Assembly: GCA_021636625.1 (NCBI GenBank)
Contig: JAJWLX010000006.1
Span: 44,043-108,042, forward strand
From: Prevotella sp.
Lineage (GTDB): Bacteria > Bacteroidota > Bacteroidia > Bacteroidales > Bacteroidaceae
Direction of reading: 5' to 3'
DNA length: 64,000 nt
The first letter of the stretch is position 1, and each line of letters starts with the position of its first letter. Shown here in pieces: positions 52,329-60,012 of the stretch. The position numbers were made by a program, and so were the translations under genes. The notes under the pieces are model-generated. The model was given only the letters and a program-made list of their open reading frames with translations, did no database searches and was not told where the DNA came from.

Positions 52329-53834
52329 ATGGCGTATATTAGATTAAGCGCTGCTGAAGCAGCAGCGATGATTAACGATCAAGATACAATCGGTTTGAGT
52401 GGTTTTACTCCAAACGGCGTGCCTAAGGCTACCTTCCGCGAACTCTCCAAGAGAGCCGTGGCTGAGCATGAGGCAGGCAGACCATTCCAAGTAGGCATCC
52501 TGACAGGTGCTTCTACTTCACAAAGTATTGAGGGTGACATGGCGGCAGCTCATGCCATCAAGTTCCGTGCGCCATTTTCTACCAACAAGGATTTTAGAAC
52601 TCATACCAATCTGGGCGAGATAGATTACGAGGATATGCATCTCGGTCACATGGCTGAGCGTCTGCGCCGTGGTTTCTATGGCGAGATAGACCTTGCCATC
52701 ATCGAGGTTTCCGATTTGGAAGAAGGCGAAACCACCTGCAAGGCATTCCTTACCTCTGCCGGCGGTATCGTTCCTACCATCGCACGACTCGCCAAGAAGG
52801 TGCTTATCGAGAAAAATACTTTCCACAGTCCTGCTTCCCGCTATCTGCACGATGTGTATGAGATAGCAGAATGCCCGTTCCGCACCCCTATCCCAATCTT
52901 GAATGTGGGCGACAGAATCGGCAAGGAATATGTGGAGATTGATGCGCATAAGATTATCGGTGTGGTGGAATGTAACATCCCGGAGGAGGCGCGTGCCTTC
53001 AAGCCACTCGATCCTGTAACCGAGCAGATGGGACACAATGTGGCTGATTTCCTGGTCAGTGACCTGAAGAAGGGGCATATTCCTCCTCAGTTCCTGCCTT
53101 TGCAGAGCGGTGTGGGCGTAACTTCCAACGCCGTTCTTGAGGCATTGGGACAGAATCCTAACGTGCCTGTGTTCAGCGTTTATACCGAGGTGGTTCAGGA
53201 TGCCGTAGTGAAATACATGCGCGAGGGAAGAATCAAGGATGCTTCCTGCTCTTCGCTCACCGTTACCAATGATACATTGAAAGAGGTGTATGATGATATT
53301 GATTACTTCAAGAAGCATCTCACCATCCGCCAGAGCGAGATTTCGAACTCTCCTGAGGTGATTCGCCGACTGGGTGTCATCGCTATGAACACCGCTATCG
53401 AGTGTGATATCTACGGCAATGAGAACTCCAGCCATATCTGCGGCAGCAAGCTGATGAATGGTATCGGAGGTTCCTGCGACTACGAGCGTAATGGTTTCAT
53501 CTCTATCTTCACCACCCAGAGTACCACTAAGAACGGTTGTATTTCTGCCATCGTTCCGATGTGCAGTCATGTAGATAGTACCGAGCACGATGTGGATGTT
53601 ATCGTTACCGAGCAGGGAGTAGCCGATCTCCGTGGCAAAGGCCCATTGCGCCGTGCCAAAGAGATTATCGAAAACTGTGCCCATCCGGATTACCGCCCTA
53701 TGCTCCGTGAATACTTGAAGTTTGCAGAAAAGGGTCACGAGCCACAGAGCATGCGTGCCGCCCTCGCCATGCACGATACCTTCCTGAAGAAGGGTGATAT
53801 GAGATTGACAGATTTCGGAGAATATCTGAAATAA
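52329..53834 (+). CDS. acetyl-CoA hydrolase/transferase family (succinate CoA-transferase-like)
   Basis: 501 residues, the length of the class I CoA-transferases that interconvert succinyl-CoA and acetate or propionate. Motifs: LSGFTPNGVPKATFREL, TGASTSQSIEGDMA, VFSVYTEVVQDAV carrying the expected catalytic Glu (about 288), GNENSSHICGSKLMNGIGGS and VIVTEQGVADLRGKGP. In propionate- and succinate-forming Bacteroidota this enzyme closes the succinate-propionate route; acetate:succinate or propionate:succinate activity cannot be told apart from sequence. A single gene with its own promoter and a perfect terminator hairpin. Confidence 0.93.
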   Translation: MAYIRLSAAEAAAMINDQDTIGLSGFTPNGVPKATFRELSKRAVAEHEAGRPFQVGILTGASTSQSIEGDMAAAHAIKFRAPFSTNKDFRTHTNLGEIDYEDMHLGHMAERLRRGFYGEIDLAIIEVSDLEEGETTCKAFLTSAGGIVPTIARLAKKVLIEKNTFHSPASRYLHDVYEIAECPFRTPIPILNVGDRIGKEYVEIDAHKIIGVVECNIPEEARAFKPLDPVTEQMGHNVADFLVSDLKKGHIPPQFLPLQSGVGVTSNAVLEALGQNPNVPVFSVYTEVVQDAVVKYMREGRIKDASCSSLTVTNDTLKEVYDDIDYFKKHLTIRQSEISNSPEVIRRLGVIAMNTAIECDIYGNENSSHICGSKLMNGIGGSCDYERNGFISIFTTQSTTKNGCISAIVPMCSHVDSTEHDVDVIVTEQGVADLRGKGPLRRAKEIIENCAHPDYRPMLREYLKFAEKGHEPQSMRAALAMHDTFLKKGDMRLTDFGEYLK

Positions 53835-53874
53835 AAGATAGGGCTTTTAGTCAGATTCACCAGCTTGAGCGAAT

Positions 53875-53909
53875 ATAAACGAAGAAAACATGTCGTTTTC
53901 TTCGTTTAT
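53875..53909. terminator. hairpin after CoA-transferase gene
   Basis: ATAAACGAAGAAAAC (53875-53889) pairs perfectly over 15 bp with GTTTTCTTCGTTTAT (53895-53909); loop of 5. No T-tract directly after. Confidence 0.75.
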
Positions 53910-53945
53910 GCCCCTTATCTCATTTCCTTATACCTTTCTCCTTTA

Positions 53946-53997
53946 TCTCCTTTCTCTCTTTTCTTCCCTCCTTTTCTCTCCTTTCTCCCTCCTTCCT
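53946..53997 (+). repeat. 52-base uninterrupted pyrimidine tract
   Basis: Only C and T from 53946 to 53997; with a few interruptions the tract reaches back to about 53911. Confidence 0.95.
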
Positions 53998-54068
53998 GTA
54001 TTATTTTTGTGTTAATCTTAGGAAAAGTCTTGGTTGTTATTAGGAAAAAATGTGCTTTTGCCTAATAG

Positions 54069-54164
54069 AAAGTTTCGTTCAGCGTCGTTGAATGTGCGTT
54101 CAACGTCGCTGAACCTGCATTCAACGTCGCTGAATGTAGATTCAACGTCGTTGAACGAAACTTT
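54069..54164. repeat. four TTCA-N7-TGAA units at 21-bp period (third array)
   Basis: Units 54078-54092, 54099-54113, 54120-54134 and 54141-54155; spacers TGTGCG, CCTGCA and TGTAGA. Cores GCGTCGT, ACGTCGC, ACGTCGC and ACGTCGT. The array is closed by AAAGTTTCG (54069-54077) and CGAAACTTT (54156-54164). It shares design and core words with the left array at 29890, but not its flanks. Confidence 0.95.
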
Positions 54165-54274
54165 CAAAGCTTATGAACGAAATTTTCTTCTAGGATTAGA
54201 AACAATTATCAATCGTAATAACATCAATTACTATTGTACTTCTTTAAGTTTTAGGGGAAATTACAGATGACAAT

Positions 54275-54400
54275 ATGGAGTCAAATTGCTCCATGATTGA
54301 AAATATTCCTCCAAAAGGAGTGAGTTTCTCAGATTTTATTGCTATCTTTGCCATGTCTATCGTTGGATTTTCTTGTTTTCTTTTTGCAACACTAAGATAA
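54275..54400 (+). CDS. possible 41-residue membrane peptide
   Basis: MESNCSMIENIPPKG, then a hydrophobic stretch (FIAIFAMSIVGFSCFLFATL) and a terminal Arg. It looks like a single-pass membrane peptide. No promoter was seen in front of it, and a TATCTTTG box (54344-54351) inside it probably serves the next gene, which argues against. Not recognised. Confidence 0.3.
   Translation: MESNCSMIENIPPKGVSFSDFIAIFAMSIVGFSCFLFATLR
54344..54351 (+). promoter_or_regulatory. possible -7 element of the AraC-type gene
   Basis: TATCTTTG; it would give a leader of about 145 nt before 54504. It overlaps the possible small peptide gene. Confidence 0.35.
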
Positions 54401-54503
54401 GTGAATTCTTCGACATGGTAAAATTCTGGACAACTTTTTGTAGCTCAGGATATTAAAAAACAATATAAACTATAGTGTTGCGGAATTAAAGATATATATA
54501 ATC

Positions 54504-55601
54504 ATGGATACTTGTTTAGATCTTATAGCTCTTCAATATACCTGCATGATTGTGATGGGCATGCTTATGTTTTTTGTGTTTGTTTCGCGCTGCTATATAA
54601 CTTGCCGTAACATGCAGTTTGAGCAGTCGCGTTGGATGATTATTGTGGCATTACTATTGTTTGTCGTACACTACGTGTGTCAGATGCGGTTTGGTTGGCG
54701 ACAACGGGGAGACGATGTGGGCGTTCTGTTCAATCTGCTGTTTTATTCGCCTTCGGCTATATTGTTGTCGTGGTCGCAGCTCAATATTCTGCGCGCTGGG
54801 CATGGACGTTGGTGTTTTATGCGCTATGGTGTTGCAGGGTATGCTCTTATGGTGTTGTGCATAGTAGCGGGTGTTATCTCAAATGGCAGTCTGCATATTG
54901 GTACTATGCTATATGTTGCTGATGCTATTTTTTTCTTTACTTTGTTTTATTATATATGGGCATCGTTTAAGGTTCTTGGTTATGTTCAACGTCGGCTCGA
55001 TAGTGACCTTGGTAATCCTGTAGATGCTTACTTGAGCACTATGCGCATTGGGCTTTTTATGGTGTGTGCTTTTGCTATAATTTCGCCTCTATATATATTG
55101 TCGCGACCGTTACTCTTTGTCTTTGGACCTTTGGGACTGATTTCGCTTTCGCTGTTTATTGTTAGTTTTACGGCACTTGGATTCAGTATGTCCGAGGGGG
55201 TAACAGAGATTGTTGCCGAGACTAACGAGGAGATGGCTGCTGCTAAAGTCTTTAGTGAGATAGTGCCTGAGCGTGTTGCCGAAATAGATATGGCAGTAAG
55301 CAAATGGCGAAGCGAGGGTGGTTTTAGGGATAGCGACTTGACGTTATCCTCGTTTGCTCGTCGCATAAAGGTTAATCGTGCCGATGTAGTCTCGTATCTA
55401 ACTTCCATATATGGTAAGAGTTTCCGTACATGGCTTTCGGGTATTCGTGTGGAGGAGGCAAAGGCACTCATTGTAGCACACCCCGAATATAGTAACGAGG
55501 TTGTTTCTATGGAGTGCGGTTTCTCATCGCGTGTGTATTTTCAGCGTCTGTTCAAGGAAAGGACAGGTTTGACTCCTGCCGAGTGGCGTCGCCAACGATA
55601 A
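54504..55601 (+). CDS. membrane-anchored AraC-type regulator
   Basis: 365 residues. Six or seven hydrophobic segments in the first 230 residues (for example CMIVMGMLMFFVFVS, WMIIVALLLFVVHYV, GVAGYALMVLCIVAGVIS), then a linker and an AraC/XylS DNA-binding domain at the end (LTLSSFARRIKVNRADVVSY, IRVEEAKALIVAHP, CGFSSRVYFQRLFKERTGLT). Membrane AraC proteins of this form sense an envelope signal and bind DNA directly. Codon use (many TGT, TTG, CGC, TAT) differs from the housekeeping genes. The lipoprotein gene 209 bp downstream, with a palindrome in between, is the likely target. Confidence 0.88.
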   Translation: MDTCLDLIALQYTCMIVMGMLMFFVFVSRCYITCRNMQFEQSRWMIIVALLLFVVHYVCQMRFGWRQRGDDVGVLFNLLFYSPSAILLSWSQLNILRAGHGRWCFMRYGVAGYALMVLCIVAGVISNGSLHIGTMLYVADAIFFFTLFYYIWASFKVLGYVQRRLDSDLGNPVDAYLSTMRIGLFMVCAFAIISPLYILSRPLLFVFGPLGLISLSLFIVSFTALGFSMSEGVTEIVAETNEEMAAAKVFSEIVPERVAEIDMAVSKWRSEGGFRDSDLTLSSFARRIKVNRADVVSYLTSIYGKSFRTWLSGIRVEEAKALIVAHPEYSNEVVSMECGFSSRVYFQRLFKERTGLTPAEWRRQR

Positions 55602-55640
55602 TGTGTTGGTTATGTGTATGTTTGTTACTGAGGGTAAGAT

Positions 55641-55662
55641 GTAACTTTTGTACAAAGGTTAC
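55641..55662. promoter_or_regulatory. 22-bp near-perfect palindrome, operator candidate
   Basis: GTAACTTTTGT (55641-55651) and ACAAAGGTTAC (55652-55662) are complementary except at one position. A further half-site GTAACCTTT follows at 55677-55685 and AGTTAC at 55691-55696. It lies about 90 bp upstream of the -33 element, fitting an activator site. Confidence 0.6.
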
Positions 55663-55749
55663 ATAATGGGCTATGTGTAACCTTTCTTATAGTTACGTCT
55701 CTTTTCTACAAGAGTGACACATAAGTGATGTCTTTTGAGGTTTTGATGG

Positions 55750-55779
55750 TTGATATTTTTATATCTTTGCATAAGGAAT
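55750..55779 (+). promoter_or_regulatory. promoter of the lipoprotein gene
   Basis: TTG (55750-55752), 19-bp gap, TATCTTTG (55772-55779); leader of about 25 nt. Confidence 0.65.
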
Positions 55780-55810
55780 TTCAAACATAAACTTTCAAAA
55801 ACAATTCACA

Positions 55811-57454
55811 ATGAAAAAATCTTATCTTTATTTAATGGCGTGTGCCATGGGTGCTATGTCTTTGACTTCGTGTTCCGAAGATTCTACTCCTGCCGGTGGC
55901 GGTGGCGATAGCACAATAGAAGTGCCTTTGGCACAAGTTTCAAAACCTAAGCCTAACCCTTGGCTTGCACAGGAAGAGTATAGTATTACGCACTTCAATT
56001 CGGCTCAGACGGATGCCTTCTCGTATGAAGTCAAGGATGGAACTTTCAATATCGATCTTTCCAAGTGTCAGATGACATGGAGCGGTCCCGTGAATTTGAT
56101 GACACTTGCTTCTACTTCGCCCAAGTATATGTGGGGCATGAGTAGCGATCGCGTGTCGTATCTTGATATCAGCGACGGCAAGCTTGAAAGGGTTGCAGAG
56201 GCTGGCTTGCCAGGGATTACAATGAAGACTCAGGAGCAGCTTACAAATATGACTGCTGACTATGCTACTTACGACGAACTTTCTAAGACGATTACCGATA
56301 TATTGGGCCCAGCGCCACAAATGTCTATGGCTAACGGTAATTATGTCTTGTGCGACAAGGATAACTATGCTTACACCAATGCAGGTCAGGTAATGGTACG
56401 TTATCGCCTTGCCAATCCTAATAATCCCAAGGAAGGTATCGTGCTGGATCATCAAATCAGACTTACCGACTTTACCTTCAACTCTTTTACTCTCGTAGGT
56501 GCTACTATGACCTATGACGGCCACCTTGTCGTGGCTGCACAGAACGGAATTCTTATGTTGAATCGTGCTCTTACTACCATCGAGGATTCATACGCTCTTC
56601 CATCAGACCAGATTCTCACCAATTCTATCTGTATCGACGAAAATGGCGGTCTTTATGTAGCAAGTAACAGTCGCACACCTGGCGGAAAAGGCCTTATGCA
56701 GAAACTTATCTGCAAGGACGGCAAATTCTCTACATCTCCGGCTGATGGTGCATGGCAAGCCTATTACGATGGTGGCCCGAAGGCTCCATGTATCAAACTC
56801 GGATATGGCACAGGTTCAACGCCTACACTTATGGGCTTTGGTCAAGACGAGGACAAGTTGGTAGTTATTACCGATGGCTCTAAGCGTATGAAACTGGTGG
56901 CTTTCTGGCGTGACGAAATCCCTTCAGGCGCACAGCAAGTGGCAGGGTACGACAAGCGTATAGCCGGAGTGCATGAGGTTACGTGCGGTCTGCCTGCATC
57001 AACAGAGTGGATACAGTCTGAGCAGTCAGTTGTAGTAGGTGGCTATGATGCCTTTGTTGTAAACAACATCAATGTTACTGATCAGGAAATAAACGACAAG
57101 ATTATTGGTGTAATTGCTATTGGTCCTATTGTTAAAGGCCCTCAAGGTACCGAGTGTGTACGTTGGAATACAAAGGAGAACAAGTGGGAGAGTAAGTGGG
57201 CGCGCAGCGATGTAAGTTCTGTAAGTATGATTCCTGCCGTAAGTACCAAGTCGGAGATGGTATTTGTATGTGGCTGGAACGATGCTTCGGGCTGGGAAGT
57301 TACAGGACTTGACTGGAAGAGTGGTGCCACACGTCATCGCACCATCTTGGGCAAGAGCAATCGGGCCAATGGTGCCTACGCCATCATTCAGTATCTTGCT
57401 AATGGCGACCTTTTATTCAACTCTGTTGCCGGACCAATCCGCGTAAAATATTGA
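55811..57454 (+). CDS. lipoprotein with predicted beta-propeller
   Basis: 547 residues. Lipoprotein signal with Cys21 (LTSCSEDS), a Gly-rich linker (PAGGGGDS), then a long beta-rich body. Segments such as TYDGHLVVAAQNGILMLNRA, ICIDENGGLYVASNSR and YLANGDLLFNSVAGPIRVKY look like blades of an SMP-30/NHL-type propeller. No catalytic residues can be named, and the family is not recognised. Its own promoter and upstream palindrome place it under the neighbouring AraC-type regulator. The gene shares that gene's unusual codon style, so both may have arrived together. Confidence 0.8.
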   Translation: MKKSYLYLMACAMGAMSLTSCSEDSTPAGGGGDSTIEVPLAQVSKPKPNPWLAQEEYSITHFNSAQTDAFSYEVKDGTFNIDLSKCQMTWSGPVNLMTLASTSPKYMWGMSSDRVSYLDISDGKLERVAEAGLPGITMKTQEQLTNMTADYATYDELSKTITDILGPAPQMSMANGNYVLCDKDNYAYTNAGQVMVRYRLANPNNPKEGIVLDHQIRLTDFTFNSFTLVGATMTYDGHLVVAAQNGILMLNRALTTIEDSYALPSDQILTNSICIDENGGLYVASNSRTPGGKGLMQKLICKDGKFSTSPADGAWQAYYDGGPKAPCIKLGYGTGSTPTLMGFGQDEDKLVVITDGSKRMKLVAFWRDEIPSGAQQVAGYDKRIAGVHEVTCGLPASTEWIQSEQSVVVGGYDAFVVNNINVTDQEINDKIIGVIAIGPIVKGPQGTECVRWNTKENKWESKWARSDVSSVSMIPAVSTKSEMVFVCGWNDASGWEVTGLDWKSGATRHRTILGKSNRANGAYAIIQYLANGDLLFNSVAGPIRVKY

Positions 57455-57499
57455 GAAAATTTAATCATCATATAACTTTAAGGTTTATTGATATACAAA

Positions 57500-57536
57500 A
57501 ATCCCCAGCCTGCTTGAGAAAAGTAGGTTGGGGATT
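57500..57536 (-). terminator. terminator of the trmH-like gene
   Basis: AATCCCCAGCCTGCTT (57500-57515) pairs with AAGTAGGTTGGGGATT (57521-57536) with two G·U-type pairs. On the minus strand it is followed by a T-run (TTTTTG), so it serves the leftward gene. Confidence 0.85.
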
Positions 57537-57571
57537 AACGTTTAACCAACAAAGTTCGTTATGAACAGGTG

Positions 57572-58132
57572 CTACAACTTCAGCAGTTTGGCAAACTCCC
57601 AAACCACAATGCCGGCTGTTACGCTGACATTCAGGGAATGCTTGGTACCAAACTGTGGGATTTCCAAGCAACCATCACTCATATCCACAATGTTCTGCTT
57701 TACGCCCTTCACCTCGTTGCCGAAGATAACAGCATAACCATTTGGTGTAGAAGCGTCTTGAGAGAAAAGCTTGGCATGCGCCTCCGGCAGGTTCTGAAGT
57801 TTGGTGGAACCTTCTACCTGCTCGATGCTATATACAAAGTAGCCCTTCTGCTTCAGCTTCTCTACCGCCTCTTCGGTAGTCTTGAAGTATTCCCAATCCA
57901 CGCTGTCTTCGCCACCCAATGCCGTCTTATGAATCTCGACATTGGGAGGAGTGGCGGTGATACCGCAAAGATACACCGCCTCTACACGGAAGGCATCGCA
58001 AGAGCGGAACACACTTCCTACATTATATAATGAACGCACATCATCCAGGACTACTATCAGGGGCAGCTTTTCGGCTTCCTTGAATTCCTCCAGGGTGAGG
58101 CGGTTCATCTCTATCGTTCTTAATTTACGCAT
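57572..58132 (-). CDS. TrmH/SpoU-family RNA 2'-O-methyltransferase
   Basis: 186 residues. A SAM-dependent RNA methyltransferase with the trefoil-knot motifs: LDDVRSLYNVGSVFRSCDAF (motif 1), GYAVIFGNEVKGV (motif 2) and LEIPQFGTKHSLNVSVTAGI (motif 3). It lacks the N-terminal RNA-binding domain of RlmB, so the target (tRNA or rRNA position) is open. It lies 39 bp downstream of sufE on the same strand and is the last gene of the series, with its own terminator. Confidence 0.95.
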   Translation of the reverse strand: MRKLRTIEMNRLTLEEFKEAEKLPLIVVLDDVRSLYNVGSVFRSCDAFRVEAVYLCGITATPPNVEIHKTALGGEDSVDWEYFKTTEEAVEKLKQKGYFVYSIEQVEGSTKLQNLPEAHAKLFSQDASTPNGYAVIFGNEVKGVKQNIVDMSDGCLEIPQFGTKHSLNVSVTAGIVVWEFAKLLKL

Positions 58133-58171
58133 TATAATATACCTTATTATATATCATGTGACCAGAGGCGG

Positions 58172-58603
58172 TTAAGCCTCTGCCTCCTTGGTCTTGTAAG
58201 CCAGGGCGTACATGCGAATCTGCTTGATCATCGCCAGTAGACCGTTGCTGCGGGTAGGACTCAGGTGATCTTTCAAGCCAATCTTCTCTACGAAATAGAG
58301 GTCGGCATCCATAATCTCAGTTGGAGTATGACCGCTCAACACACGAATCAGGAGGGCGATGATTCCCTTTACGATGAGGGCATCGCTATCGGCTGTAAAT
58401 ACGAGCTTGCCATCCTCGTAGTCGCATTGCAACCATACGCGGCTCTGGCAGCCGTCTATAAGGTTCTGCTCGTTCTTGTATTTCTCGTCGAGAGGAGCCA
58501 ACTCATTGCCCAAGTCGATGAGCATCTGATACTTATCCATCCAGTCGGAGAAGTCCTGGAACTCCTCTACCACTTCATCCTGCAATTCATTAATTGTTGC
58601 CAT
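58172..58603 (-). CDS. sufE: SufE-like sulfur acceptor protein
   Basis: 143 residues. SufE takes persulfide sulfur from a SufS-type cysteine desulfurase during iron-sulfur cluster assembly. The acceptor Cys52 lies in LIDGCQSRVWLQC, with VKGIIALLIRVLSGHTP and HLSPTRSNGL completing the family pattern. The ATG overlaps the stop of the U32 gene by one base (TAATG), so translation is coupled. No sufBCDS genes are in the window. Confidence 0.95.
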   Translation of the reverse strand: MATINELQDEVVEEFQDFSDWMDKYQMLIDLGNELAPLDEKYKNEQNLIDGCQSRVWLQCDYEDGKLVFTADSDALIVKGIIALLIRVLSGHTPTEIMDADLYFVEKIGLKDHLSPTRSNGLLAMIKQIRMYALAYKTKEAEA

Positions 58604-59868
58604 TATTTTATTTCTTTAATTTCGTTTACTGTAATCAACTTATAGAGCTTATCGTTAGGGCGCACCTTATCCGGCACAGGGATAGAAACTCTCCAGCCCT
58701 GCTGCGCTGTTTCCACAGGCTTCAGGTCGTAGCGGATTTCATCGGCATTGAGATACATTACGCCGGTGGTGTTACCCGTAATCAGAAGTTTCTCGCCCTT
58801 GTCGAAGGTAGAAGCCTCTACGGCAACCTCTGCCACGCCCAGCTTGGAGAAGTATTTCATCACCTTGCCCACGAGCACCTTCTTCTCGGTAGCCACAGAA
58901 CCATAGTGCTTGTTCCACTCGCCGAGGGTCTGACCTTGGTAGTAACCATCCCAGAAACCGCGGTTGAATACGGTGGCAAGTCTCTCGTCCCAGGCATCTT
59001 TCTTCTCTTCGGTGAAGGTACCGTCCAGTACGGCGGCTATCGCCTCCTTGTAGCACTTCACTACGGTATATACGTATTCTGGTCCACGGGCACGACCCTC
59101 AATCTTGAAGACGCGTACACCGGCATCCATCATGCGGTCGATGAAGCGGATGGTCTTCAGGTCCTTCGGACTCATTACATACTTGTTGTCTATTTCCAGC
59201 TGGTTGCCGGTTTCGTTATCCGTAACGGTATAGCTGCGGCGGCAAATCTGAACGCATTCGCCACGGTTGGCAGAGCGGTTGGCATTGGCGAGGCTCATAT
59301 AGCACTTACCCGATACCGCCATGCACAGGGCGCCATGGCAGAACATTTCGATGCGGATCTGCTTGCCCATAGGTCCGCAGATGTTCTGCTTCTCTATCTG
59401 CTCATGGATATGCTTCACCTGGTCCATGTTTAATTCACGTGCCAGTACGGAAACATCCGCAAAGCGTGCATAAAACTTCAAAGCCTCTGTGTTTGAGATA
59501 TTTAACTGTGTGGAAAGATGCACTTCCTCTCCTACTTCATTGCAATAGCTCATCACAGCCACATCGCTGGCGATGACGGCAGAGATGCCTGCCTCCTTGG
59601 CAGCATCAATGATTTCCTTCATCGTAGGGATGTCGTTGTCGTAAATCACTGTGTTGACGGTGAGGTAAGTCTTGATGCCATGCTCGTTGCAGGTGGCAGC
59701 AATCTCACGCAGGTCGTCGATAGTAAAATGATTGGCAGAATGTGAACGCATGTTCAACTTGCCGATTCCGAAATATACGGAGTCGGCACCAGCCTGAATA
59801 GCGGCAGCCAAAGACTCGCGCGAGCCCACAGGTGCCATCACTTCAAATTCGTTTATCTTTGTATTCAT
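58603..59868 (-). CDS. peptidase U32-family protein (TrhP/RlhA-like)
   Basis: 421 residues. The U32 signature is present: IEMFCHGALCMAVSGKCYMS, followed by NRGECVQICRRSY, giving the four-Cys set thought to hold an iron-sulfur cluster. N-terminal LAAAIQAGADSVYFGIGKLN marks the TIM-barrel-like start. Despite the name, characterised relatives hydroxylate tRNA (TrhP/YegQ) or 23S rRNA (RlhA); which applies here is not decided. Coupling to sufE fits an iron-sulfur enzyme. A -7 box, TACCTTTG (59893-59900, minus), precedes it. Confidence 0.93.
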   Translation of the reverse strand: MNTKINEFEVMAPVGSRESLAAAIQAGADSVYFGIGKLNMRSHSANHFTIDDLREIAATCNEHGIKTYLTVNTVIYDNDIPTMKEIIDAAKEAGISAVIASDVAVMSYCNEVGEEVHLSTQLNISNTEALKFYARFADVSVLARELNMDQVKHIHEQIEKQNICGPMGKQIRIEMFCHGALCMAVSGKCYMSLANANRSANRGECVQICRRSYTVTDNETGNQLEIDNKYVMSPKDLKTIRFIDRMMDAGVRVFKIEGRARGPEYVYTVVKCYKEAIAAVLDGTFTEEKKDAWDERLATVFNRGFWDGYYQGQTLGEWNKHYGSVATEKKVLVGKVMKYFSKLGVAEVAVEASTFDKGEKLLITGNTTGVMYLNADEIRYDLKPVETAQQGWRVSIPVPDKVRPNDKLYKLITVNEIKEIK

Positions 59869-59892
59869 GAATGCAAATTTCTATTTTGGGTA

Positions 59893-59900
59893 CAAAGGTA
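59893..59900 (-). promoter_or_regulatory. -7 promoter element, U32-sufE-trmH unit
   Basis: TACCTTTG on the minus strand, 25 nt before the ATG at 59868. Confidence 0.65.
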
Positions 59901-59967
59901 CTGCTTTTCTTTGAAAAATCATACTAAAAGGCGCATAAAGATATATAATAAGGTATAAAAACAAAAA

Positions 59968-60005
59968 TAGTAGCCACTAAAACCTGATATTTTAGCTGGC
60001 TACTA
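59968..60005 (-). terminator. terminator of the aldo-keto reductase gene
   Basis: TAGTAGCCACTAAAA (59968-59982) pairs with TTTTAG-C-TGGCTACTA (59990-60005), one bulged base. The minus strand continues into TTTTTGTTTT. Confidence 0.85.
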
Positions 60006-60012
60006 TCTATTT

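Larger units (their letters stand above)
53835..54274. other. 440-bp gene-free region with terminator, pyrimidine tract and array
   Basis: In order: terminator (53875-53909), pyrimidine tract (53946-53997), four-unit 21-bp array (54069-54164). Open frames across it (53865-54065, 54034-54270) are products of the repeats and tract. Confidence 0.75.

Noticed and set aside
52518..53774. 418-codon leftward frame opposite the CoA-transferase gene
   Set aside because: The plus strand encodes a complete known enzyme with conserved motifs. The antisense frame has no domain sense and arises from codon bias.
53865..54065. Short frame through the pyrimidine tract
   Set aside because: Composition is Ser/Leu/Phe/Pro only, caused by the C/T tract, and it begins within the terminator stem.
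54034..54270. Frame giving a repeated STSLN-like peptide across the third array
   Set aside because: The repeat arises because 21 bp is seven codons. The start is AT-rich with no promoter, and all three arrays sit at non-coding gene ends.
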